Position numbers and translations under genes: made by a program | Shown here: piece by piece, positions 1 to 5,480 of the stretch | How positions within the stretch are numbered: position 1 is the first letter of the stretch | How the letters are laid out: the number at the start of each line of letters is the position of its first letter | Notes under the pieces: generated by a model | The model's input: the letters and a program-made list of their open reading frames with translations, nothing else | Database searches by the model: none | What the model was told of the DNA's origin: nothing | Assembly: GCA_026002715.1 (NCBI GenBank) | Contig: BOCC01000110.1 | Span: 1-6,900 of the forward strand | From: Synergistales bacterium | GTDB taxonomy: Bacteria > Synergistota > Synergistia > Synergistales > Aminobacteriaceae | Reading direction: 5' to 3' | Length of the DNA stretch: 6,900 bases

Positions 1-120
1 ACTTTTGAACCGAAGTTGATTTGAAGAGCCGTATGCGGGAAAACTGCAAGTACGGTTCCGTGAGGGGCAGTAGGCAATCCCTTCCACTCAAGCATTGAGA
101 CTGTCTACTGTCTACTCGAC
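1..120 (+). mobile_element. Group II intron, 3' end (domains V and VI), partial
   Basis: This is the catalytic 3' end of a self-splicing group II intron; the rest lies before the window. Domain V spans about 26-58. Its basal helix pairs 26-33 with 51-58 and contains the catalytic AGC triad (27-29). A two-nucleotide bulge (49-50) follows, then a distal helix (34-38 with 44-48) capped by a GAAA-like loop. Domain VI follows: 66-73 pair with 105-112, and A114 is a bulged candidate branch point seven nucleotides from the end. The intron ends in AC at 119-120, as expected for a group II 3' splice site. The open frame of the next gene continues directly from 121, which supports the boundary. No intron-encoded reverse transcriptase is visible here. 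The structural class was not determined. Confidence 0.88.
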
Positions 121-983
121 AGGACGTAATAAAAGAAAACGTAGACGACGCTATTTCTTTCTTTATGCCAAACCTCGCGGCGAAGCGGGATTATTCTAAG
201 AAACCGGAAGTTGCCGATCCTGAACATTCATCTATCGGAGGCAAATCAAATAAAGGGGGAAGGATTTCGGACATATGTCTGTCTCTTTATTTGACGGACG
301 GCGACGTATCACGCGCTATTTTTCTGATTGAACAGCAGGATAAGAAAAATAAGGACTTGCCCTTGCGTATGTTTCAGTCGTGGTATCGGGCCAGCGACAA
401 GTACAACGTTCCGGTTACGTCGCTTGCCATCTATACGGGGACGACGAAGCCTGCCAATACGTATACTAAAGAATGGCAGGGAACGTCGGTAAACTTTATA
501 TATAACGCCTACAGCGTGGCCGAGGCCGATGAAGAAATGTTAGAACGCGACGACCGGCTTTTTGCTCTTCCGGTATTAGCCGCCAAAAGGATGTTGGACG
601 CTAGAGGGAAAGCCGAGAAACGCGAGAGGTATTCTCTTGAGCTTCTCGACCTGATAAAAGCGCGTGAGTTAGAAGCTAAGAAAGCATGGTCGTTTCAGAA
701 TTTTGTGTATCGTATACTGCGAATAGGTGAACAAGACATTGACCCAAAGGTCAAGGGGGTATGGAAAATGCGGTTCAGGCCGATAGATGATGTGGTAAAG
801 GATATTTATCTGCGTTACGCAAGAGAAGAAGGCTTGGAAGAAGGCAGAGAAGAAGGCAGAGAAGCAGGCTTGAAAAAAGGCAAATTCGAAGTTGCGCGTT
901 CAATGCTTGCTGAGGGGCTTTCCGCTGATATTATCAAAAAGTGTACCGGGCTAAACAAGGAAGACATACTCGCGCTTGGATAG
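121..983 (+). CDS. Rpn-type PD-(D/E)XK nuclease (YhgA-like), 3' exon of an intron-split gene
   Basis: Proteins of this family are DNA endonucleases linked to recombination and, in E. coli, to toxin/phage-defence activity. The first ATG in the window is at 165, but the frame is open back through 121, and residues before that ATG (VIKENVDDAISFF) fit the usual N-terminal region of the family. The real start is therefore in an exon upstream of the intron. Counting from Met165, the nuclease core shows Asp36 in RISDICLSLYLTDG and Glu56/Gln58 in FLIEQQDK, followed by the typical LRMFQSWYRASDKYNVPV and LAIYTG blocks. The tail (about 215-245) is a Glu/Gly/Arg repeat coded by short tandem DNA repeats, then a helical ARSMLAEGLSADIIKKCTGL motif that is common in this family. 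Gln replaces Lys in the (D/E)XK motif, as is usual for this branch. Function depends on intron splicing. Confidence 0.85.
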
Positions 984-1030
984 GGGACAGGAACGACGCG
1001 GGGGGTGCGCCCTCGCGCCTAATCTTTCTT

Positions 1031-1180
1031 TTGCTGCGGATAGGCGAAGAAGACATTGACCCAAAGGTCAAGGGGGTATGGAAAATGCGGTTCAGGCCGA
1101 TAGACGATGTGGTAAAGGATATTTACATACGCTATGCCAAGGAAGAAGGAGGAGAAGAAAAAGCGTTCGAGGTCGCGGAA
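1031..1180 (+). pseudogene. Relic of a second rpn-type gene (C-terminal fragment only)
   Basis: This stretch repeats about 714-835 of the preceding gene at an offset of 317 bp. It codes for LLRIGEEDIDPKVKGVWKMR, continues with the same RFRPIDDVVKDIY block, and retains FEVA further on. The N-terminal nuclease core is absent, and there is no stop codon before the reading frame runs into the terminator and the antisense of the next gene. Third-position differences from the intact copy suggest it is not a very recent copy, and more likely the remains of a tandem paralogue. The sequence between 984 and 1030 resembles neither gene. I see no promoter or start for a functional protein, apart from the possible internal start described in the findings. 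Confidence 0.75.
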
Positions 1181-1183
1181 AAA

Positions 1184-1211
1184 ACAGCCGGGCGAAACTT
1201 CGCCCGGCTGT
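1184..1211 (-). terminator. Rho-independent terminator of the minus-strand operon
   Basis: A perfect 11-bp GC-rich stem (1184-1194 with 1201-1211) encloses a six-nucleotide loop. On the minus strand it is followed at once by six T residues (1184-1179). It lies about 25 nt after the TAG stop of the secreted repeat protein. On the plus strand only a weak T-run follows, so it may also slow transcription from the rpn side. Confidence 0.88.
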
Positions 1212-1236
1212 TCTGTATCGCGCGTCGCGCGTCGCG

Positions 1237-2682
1237 CTATTTCTCTTTCCGTTTCATGCCCGCGCACGCGAGGGGCAGCAGGGCGAGGGCGAAAACTCCG
1301 GCTCCCGCGTCGCAGCCGCCGCCGCCGTTGTTGGGGTTGTTCGGTTTTGGTTTCGTCGACTCGCCCGGCGCGAGCTGCTGCGACGTTCCGTTCACGATGA
1401 CGTCGATTGGAGCGTTAGTGGCGTTCTTGATCGCCCCCTCGGAGAGCGTTATTGTCCCCGTCAGAGCGGTTATGTCGGTCAGGGTGAGTTCTCCGGAGCC
1501 TTTTTTGTCGATATTGCCGCTGCCTGTGATTATCCCGTTGAAGTTGACGTTGTTGCTACCCGTGTCGATATTTACCGTGGTTTGTTCGCTTCCGCCCGGC
1601 GTCGTGTCTAATGTGGTTATGTTTGCGTCGCCGGTGTAGCCGAAAACGATGTTTTCAAAATTCCCCGCGCTCCCGACAGCCACCGCGCTGTCTTTGCTGA
1701 GTGTGTTGCCGGTGAAGGCGTCCATGCCGGATTCTGGAATGCCGAAGTTATCTCCGACAAAACCGCCGAAAACGGACAGCACGCCGCTCCCGCTCAGGGT
1801 GAGATCGTCGCTGATGGTTACGCCGTTGCCCGTCGCCGCGCCCGTTTCACCATACCCGTCGACAAGGCTGTATCCGCCGAATACCATACAGCCGAATCCC
1901 GTAATATTTACGTCGCTTAAAACTACGCTGTTGCCGCTGGCGACGCCGGACTTGCCGGAACCATCGGAGTCGGCATAACCTCCGTAGATATAACCTCCGC
2001 CTACCGTGCCGCCGGTGACCGTTACTGAATTGTTTAGACTGTTGGCGGAACCGCCGTCGCCGTAACTCCGACCGCCATAAATGCTACCGCCTACCATGCC
2101 GCCGGTAATCGTCACTGAATTGTTCAGGCTCTCGGCGGAATCGCCGTCGCCGTAACTCCGACCGCCATAAATGTCATCGCTTGCCGTGCCGCCGTTAATC
2201 GTCACAGTGTTTCCGGCTGCGTGAGCCTGCCCATCGCTCAAGCTGTATCCGCCGTATATGACATCACCAACGGAGCCGCTGTCTAAAATAACGCCGTTGT
2301 TATCGGCCGACACGGCGCCGCCACTAAGACTTATGTATCCGCCGAGAGCGCCGCCATTCACTTTCCCGCCGTCGATGGTGACGAAGTTGCCGGACGCAAT
2401 CGCCGAACCTGTCGCGTCGTCAAAAAACGAGCCGTAAACATCGCCATCCACCACGCCTTTGCTCTGTATCTCGACGGTATTTCCGTTGAGGTTTTGCAGA
2501 GGGCCCGCTCCGCCGTTCGGTACACTGCCGTCTGGTGAATCCCCGTTTCCGTAGACATCGCCTGTTATGGGTTTGTCAATCGCAATAGTCTGCCCCGCCG
2601 CGAACGCGGCGAGGGGCGCGAACACAACTGCCGCGCAGAGCAGCCCGAAAAAAATCCCGCGTTTTGTTCTTGAGTTTTTCAT
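1237..2682 (-). CDS. Secreted repeat protein with PATR-type repeat and Synergist-CTERM sorting tail
   Basis: Probably an exported surface protein; no enzymatic motif is visible. Residues are counted from the ATG at 2688. The signal peptide ends near FAPLAAFA (about 30). Residues 40-340 are about nine glycine-rich units of roughly 30 residues of the form D(I/V)YGG-S-x-DG-x-A--NxVTIxGG, which should fold as a beta-helix. Residues 383-420 (ITGSGNIDKKGSGELTLTDI and following) match the passenger-associated transport repeat (PATR) of autotransporters. A Pro/Asn spacer leads to GGGGCDAGAG, a hydrophobic segment and a KRKEK tail, the Synergist-CTERM pattern with its Cys459. There is no C-terminal beta-barrel, so it is not a classical autotransporter. 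Two ATGs compete: 2688 is only 2 nt from GGAGG (2691-2695), while 2682 has 8 nt spacing, so 2682 is preferred. It is the last gene of the operon. Confidence 0.85.
   Translation of the reverse strand: MKNSRTKRGIFFGLLCAAVVFAPLAAFAAGQTIAIDKPITGDVYGNGDSPDGSVPNGGAGPLQNLNGNTVEIQSKGVVDGDVYGSFFDDATGSAIASGNFVTIDGGKVNGGALGGYISLSGGAVSADNNGVILDSGSVGDVIYGGYSLSDGQAHAAGNTVTINGGTASDDIYGGRSYGDGDSAESLNNSVTITGGMVGGSIYGGRSYGDGGSANSLNNSVTVTGGTVGGGYIYGGYADSDGSGKSGVASGNSVVLSDVNITGFGCMVFGGYSLVDGYGETGAATGNGVTISDDLTLSGSGVLSVFGGFVGDNFGIPESGMDAFTGNTLSKDSAVAVGSAGNFENIVFGYTGDANITTLDTTPGGSEQTTVNIDTGSNNVNFNGIITGSGNIDKKGSGELTLTDITALTGTITLSEGAIKNATNAPIDVIVNGTSQQLAPGESTKPKPNNPNNGGGGCDAGAGVFALALLPLACAGMKRKEK
1999..2178 (-). repeat. 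Two tandem 90-bp coding repeats
   Basis: Two adjacent near-identical 90-bp units code for two 30-residue repeats (171-200 and 201-230), both containing IYGGRSYGDG and SLNNSVT. An identical 23-bp core starting CGTAACTCCG on the plus strand is found at 2061 and 2151. The other repeats in this protein are much more diverged, so this pair is a relatively recent internal duplication. Confidence 0.85.
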
Positions 2683-2715
2683 TGTCATAACCTCCGTTTC
2701 CTCCTCTAATCCGGG

Positions 2716-3051
2716 TCAGTGCGGCCCGGCCATGATCTGGTTTCTGCTAAGCAGCAACATACTGTTTTGCGGGGCGTTGCCGAGGTTTTTATAAGTATCC
2801 TCCGTCCCGTCCTCCCAAACGACGTGTATATCGAACCCCTCGGAGCGCACGTCGACTTTGACGTCCTCGTTTTTCGACAGAGTGCTGTCGAGCAAGTCGT
2901 CTCCCCAGCCGTCCGAATTGGAGTCCGAGACGTACAGTTCGACGATATCCAAATTATCGATGTCGATGTTGGCTATCGTGATAATACGCGCCTCGGCCTC
3001 CGCCGCGAACAGCAGAGCCGCCAACATGACGAAACATACCATCCCATGCAT
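2716..3051 (-). CDS. Small secreted protein of unknown function; start region probably frameshifted
   Basis: I do not recognise a named gene. The 111-residue frame begins with a hydrophobic export segment (VCFVMLAALLFAAEAEA, ends about residue 21). The mature part is small, acidic and probably beta-rich: IITIANIDIDNLDIVELYVS, then DSNSDGWGDD (43-52), then FDIHVVWEDGTEDTY. This 'interaction/ELY-S-S-D-WGDDLL/D-EDG' layout resembles small secreted domains I associate with Synergistota and spirochaetes, but I cannot name the family. Met at 3051 has only a weak upstream AAGG. The strong Shine-Dalgarno (GGAGG, 3090-3094) serves an ATG at 3082 in another frame. Losing one base of the C-run at 3043-3045 would join the two frames and give a normal lysine-rich signal peptide. 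It lies 17 nt after protease A and 27 nt before the repeat protein. Confidence 0.65.
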   Translation of the reverse strand: MHGMVCFVMLAALLFAAEAEARIITIANIDIDNLDIVELYVSDSNSDGWGDDLLDSTLSKNEDVKVDVRSEGFDIHVVWEDGTEDTYKNLGNAPQNSMLLLSRNQIMAGPH

Positions 3052-3094
3052 TCTTCATTGCCTTCTTCATTGCCTTCTTCATTTTCGCACCTCC
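3046..3094 (-). promoter_or_regulatory. Strong ribosome binding site and tandem Met-Lys-Lys start, out of frame with the small secreted gene
   Basis: On the minus strand GGAGG (3090-3094) is followed after 7 nt by ATG at 3082, then by two exact 12-bp units ATGAAGAAGGCA and a third, altered one. This frame reads MKKAMKKAMKNAWDGMF and ends at 2954 after 42 codons, overlapping the small gene out of frame. The repeat suggests slippage at this start. The same start (GTGCGAAAATGAAGAAGGCA) occurs after protease copy B (4532) and in a variant form after copy C (5464). Confidence 0.7.
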
Positions 3095-3099
3095 ACTTT

Positions 3100-4446
3100 C
3101 TAATTCGCGCCGTTCAGCATTTCCTCTACGCCGGGGTTGTCTCCGTCGCCCGTCACGAACACCATCACGTACTTCTCGTCGTCGTCGGCTTCCCCGACGC
3201 AAATCAGGGTATCGACCCCGTCGTCCGAGAATATGAACTTGTAAATGTCGTCGTCGAGTTCCGGCTCTCCGCCGTTAAATTCTTTAGACAGATCCCGCGC
3301 TATCTGCGCCAAGTCGCGGCCCTCCCTGTCGGCCGTCATGACGCCCACCGACACCGTATTGTCGTCCGCCCCGGCCAAGATTATGTCCTCGCCCTCGTCC
3401 AGCACGCTCCAGCCGCGCGGGATAACCAAGGAGTAGTCCCCCACGTTCCGCACTCTTCTCTCGCTTCCCTCGCTTCCCTCTTTTCCCTTGCTTCCCTCTT
3501 TTTCCTCGCTTCCCTCGCTTCCCTTTCTTCTCTTTCTTCCCTTTCTTCCCTCGTTTCCCTCGCTTTCCTCCGCCCCCCGGCGGCGGCGCGTGGTTGTGTT
3601 TTCGGACGCGCCGGCATTTGCCATTTGCGGTTCCGACGCGAGATTCGGGGTGATGTTGTTGACGATGAGAAAGGACACTATCTCGCTGGCGAGCTGCGCC
3701 CCGTTCAGGAACGCGCCCTGTTTTTCCTCCTTATAGCCCCAGGTGTTCATCCCCACGACCTCGCCTCTGCTGTTGACGAGGGGCCCTCCGCTGTTGCCGC
3801 CGGATATGGCGGCCGAGTGCAGGATGGCGACGCCCGCCCTGTTGTCCACGATGGTGTTGACCGTCCCTTCCGTGTAGACTAAGGGGGCCGGTTCCAGCGC
3901 GTTGAAATCTCTATAGTCGAGACGCTCGACGCTGGCGTCGAACTTCGTTGCCATAGTAGGGTAGCCCCACGCGCTGACGCGATCCATCCTTTGGACGTCA
4001 AAACTGAACGACAGCACGGGCAGCTCCACGCCCCCCGGCGGGTCGAAGCGCAAAAGGGCGAAGTCGCGGCCGTTGTCGAAGCGATCGTAAAGCATGTCGA
4101 CTAACTCCGCCTCACACGCCGGAATGTGCTCGTTCAGCACGCGGATGACTTCTCCACCTTTTAATCCGTCAACCACGTGAGCGTTAGTCACGATGAAGCC
4201 ATCCGCCACGATGAAGCCGCTGCCCGTGGACCAGCTGTTGCTCTTCTCGATCACGATCCACACCGTGGCCGCCTCCATGTTGGCGGCCACGGCCCTGCGG
4301 CGCTCCTCAAAATCTGCCATGGGGCTATCGGCCCCGGACGCGGCGGAGGCCCAGACAAGCGCCAGAAAAAAGACCGCCGAGCGAATCGAGCGAGTTGAAA
4401 TAAAGAGCCCAAAGTTAAAATATTTAAAACTAATGTTTTTAATCAT
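3100..4446 (-). CDS. Secreted trypsin/DegP-type serine protease, paralogue A
   Basis: Likely an exported endopeptidase; the substrate is unknown. The 448-residue product has a signal peptide (basic segment STRSIRSA, hydrophobic FFLALVWASA, end about residue 39). The S1-type protease domain is about 55-265, with His90 in TNAHVV, Asp128 in GRDFALLRFD and Ser219 in GGNSGGPLVN, so the full triad is present. A low-complexity Arg/Lys/Glu/Gly/Ser linker (286-332) follows. The C-terminal domain (336-448) begins YSLVIPRGWSV and is acidic; its pattern recalls PsbP/DUF1795-like folds, which is an inference. There is no PDZ domain, unlike HtrA/DegP. The start MIKN is shared with the other two copies, and GGGAGG lies about 12 nt upstream. 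It closely resembles paralogue C over both domains, but its linker is much longer. Confidence 0.88.
   Translation of the reverse strand: MIKNISFKYFNFGLFISTRSIRSAVFFLALVWASAASGADSPMADFEERRRAVAANMEAATVWIVIEKSNSWSTGSGFIVADGFIVTNAHVVDGLKGGEVIRVLNEHIPACEAELVDMLYDRFDNGRDFALLRFDPPGGVELPVLSFSFDVQRMDRVSAWGYPTMATKFDASVERLDYRDFNALEPAPLVYTEGTVNTIVDNRAGVAILHSAAISGGNSGGPLVNSRGEVVGMNTWGYKEEKQGAFLNGAQLASEIVSFLIVNNITPNLASEPQMANAGASENTTTRRRRGAEESEGNEGRKGRKRRKGSEGSEEKEGSKGKEGSEGSERRVRNVGDYSLVIPRGWSVLDEGEDIILAGADDNTVSVGVMTADREGRDLAQIARDLSKEFNGGEPELDDDIYKFIFSDDGVDTLICVGEADDDEKYVMVFVTGDGDNPGVEEMLNGAN
3455..3571 (-). repeat. 9-bp coding minisatellite in the linker of protease A
   Basis: About 13 nonamer units with the plus-strand consensus CTTCCCTCG, several of them degenerate (TTTCCCTTG, CTTCTCTTT), run in phase. 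They code for the GSE/GRK-rich linker of protease A. Divergence between units is higher than in the copy within gene B. Confidence 0.8.
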
Positions 4447-4449
4447 TTA

Positions 4450-4480
4450 AATCAGCACCCTCCCAACTCTATTTTTGCGG
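4450..4480 (-). repeat. 31-bp repeat upstream of protease A, identical to 5378-5408
   Basis: Thirty-one bases directly before the start of protease A are identical to those directly before gene B (5378-5408). They include GGGAGG, about 12 nt from the ATG, which is probably the ribosome binding site of both genes. Gene C lacks this block and shares only the last few bases before its ATG. Confidence 0.85.
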
Positions 4481-4532
4481 CAGCAAACTCTTGACCCATC
4501 CGACGATATCCAACCGTCCATGCCTTCTTCAT
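4452..4532 (-). CDS. Short leader frame before protease A (26 aa), possible remnant
   Basis: An ATG at 4532, preceded at about 7 nt by GAGGG, opens a 26-residue frame (MKKAWTVGYRRMGQEFAAAK and six more residues). It stops five nucleotides before the ATG of protease A. The start is nearly identical to the start before the small secreted gene (3082), so this is most simply the duplicated 5' end of that gene carried along with a protease unit. It has no hydrophobic signal segment and probably no product function. It could nonetheless couple translation of protease A to that of gene B, whose stop is 17 nt upstream. Gene B has a homologous leader that lacks the stop and reads into the protein. Confidence 0.35.
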   Translation of the reverse strand: MKKAWTVGYRRMGQEFAAAKIELGGC

Positions 4533-4549
4533 TTTCGCACCCTCACTCT

Positions 4550-5374
4550 CTATTTCACGCCGCTCAGCATTTCCTCTACGCCGGGGTTGTCTCCGTCGCC
4601 CGACACGAACACCATCACGTACTTATCTTTGTCGTCGGTTTTCCTGACGCTAACCATGGTATCGACCCCGTCGTCCGAGTACTTGAACCTGTAAACGCCG
4701 CCGTCGAGCTCCGGCTTGCCGCCGTTAAATTCTTTAGACAGATCCTGCGCTATCTGCGCCAAGTCGAGGCCGTCCATGTCGGCTATAATGACGCCCACCG
4801 CCACCGTATCGTCGTCCGACCCGGCCAAGATCATGTTCTCGCCCTCGTCCGCCACGTTCCAGCCGCGCGGGATAACCAAGGAGTAGTTCCCTACGCGCAC
4901 TCTTCCCTCGCTTCCCTCGCTTCCCTCGCTTCCCTCGCTTTTCTCGCTTCCCGCGCTTCCCGCGCTTTTCTCGCTTCCTTCGCTTCCCTCGCTTCCTTCG
5001 CTTCCCGCGCTTTTCTCGCTTCCCTCACTTCCCGCGCTTCCCTCTTCTTCTTCTGGTTTTTCTTTTTCCTCGCTTTCCTCCGCCCCCCGGCGGCGGCGCA
5101 CGGCTGTGTTTTCTAACGCGCCGGCCCTTCCGTCGCGAGTCACCACTTGCCGGCCCGGCGCGAGACTCGGGGTGACGCCGTTTATCCCCACGACCTCGCC
5201 CCTGCTGTTGATGCGGCGCTCCTCGAAATCGGCCCCGCTCTCGGCTCTGGAAGCCCCGGACGCGGCGGAGGCGAATGCCCAGACAAGCGCCAGAAAAAAG
5301 ACCGCCGAACGAATCGAGCGAATTGAAATAAACGGCCCAAAGTTAAAATATTTACAACCGGTGTTTTTAATCAT
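4550..5374 (-). CDS. Protease-less paralogue B: signal peptide, Ser/Glu/Gly repeat linker and C-terminal domain
   Basis: Residues are counted from the MIKN start at 5374, which is shared with A and C. The signal peptide (1 to about 41) is nearly identical to that of C. After FEERR (50-54) the sequence jumps to INSRGEVVGIN (55-65), the strand just after the catalytic Ser in A and C, and then jumps again to GVTPSLAPG. Both jumps keep the frame, so His, Asp and Ser are all lost: the product cannot be a protease. Residues 94-158 are a repeat linker of Gly-Ser-Glu/Ala-Gly/Lys triplets. The C-terminal domain (163-274) is intact and starts YSLVIPRGWNV. The frame is open upstream to an ATG at 5464 with AAGGTG in front, which would add a 30-residue charged extension before the signal peptide. 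I favour 5374 because of the paralogues. Confidence 0.8.
   Translation of the reverse strand: MIKNTGCKYFNFGPFISIRSIRSAVFFLALVWAFASAASGASRAESGADFEERRINSRGEVVGINGVTPSLAPGRQVVTRDGRAGALENTAVRRRRGAEESEEKEKPEEEEGSAGSEGSEKSAGSEGSEGSEGSEKSAGSAGSEKSEGSEGSEGSEGRVRVGNYSLVIPRGWNVADEGENMILAGSDDDTVAVGVIIADMDGLDLAQIAQDLSKEFNGGKPELDGGVYRFKYSDDGVDTMVSVRKTDDKDKYVMVFVSGDGDNPGVEEMLSGVK
4902..5045 (-). repeat. 9-bp coding minisatellite, 16 units, in the linker of gene B
   Basis: Sixteen uninterrupted nonamers run in phase. The plus-strand forms are CTTCCCTCG, CTTTTCTCG, CTTCCCGCG and CTTCCTTCG, plus a few single-base variants. On the minus strand each codes for Ser-(Glu or Ala)-(Gly or Lys), so variation is confined mainly to two codon positions and Ser is fixed. 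The higher-order mix of variants points to repeated unit duplication. Confidence 0.92.
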
Positions 5375-5464
5375 TTGAATCAGCACCCTCCCAACTCTAT
5401 TTTTGCGGTAGCACACTCTTAACTCACTCGCCGAAACCGCCCATACCTTCTTCGCTTTCTTCAT
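5375..5464 (-). other. Leader frame fused in frame to gene B
   Basis: ATG at 5464, 16 nt after the stop of gene C and preceded by AAGGTG, opens a frame (MKKAKKVWAVSASELRVCYR and ten more residues) that reads without a stop into MIKN of gene B. It is homologous in DNA to the separate leader before protease A, but small indels put it in a different frame. If it is used, gene B would have a 30-residue basic extension in front of the signal peptide. It may also be a duplication remnant that is translated little or not at all. Confidence 0.4.
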
Positions 5465-5480
5465 TTTTCACACCTTGCTT

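Noticed and set aside
1215..1236. Short CGCGT-type repeat after the repeat-protein gene
   Set aside because: It is only about 20 bp of GC-rich sequence between stop codon and terminator, with no clear role.
941..1639. Long plus-strand open frame through the rpn relic into the next gene
   Set aside because: Only its first part matches a protein family (the rpn relic). After about 1180 it is antisense to the secreted repeat protein and runs through the terminator.
2954..3082. 42-residue frame from the strong ribosome binding site as a separate gene
   Set aside because: After the first dozen residues it lacks recognisable features and overlaps the small secreted gene out of frame. A frameshifted start of that gene explains it better.
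2719..3882. 387-codon plus-strand open frame
   Set aside because: It is antisense to the small secreted gene and protease A, composition is low-complexity (Ser/Leu repeats from the minisatellite), and no domain is recognisable. The minus strand carries the catalytic motifs.
4902..5045. Possible CRISPR array
   Set aside because: Repeat units are 9 bp, contiguous and in coding phase, with no spacers.
4475..5116. 213-codon plus-strand open frame
   Set aside because: It is antisense to gene B and leader A, is open because of GC bias, and its repeats are the reverse reading of the minisatellite.
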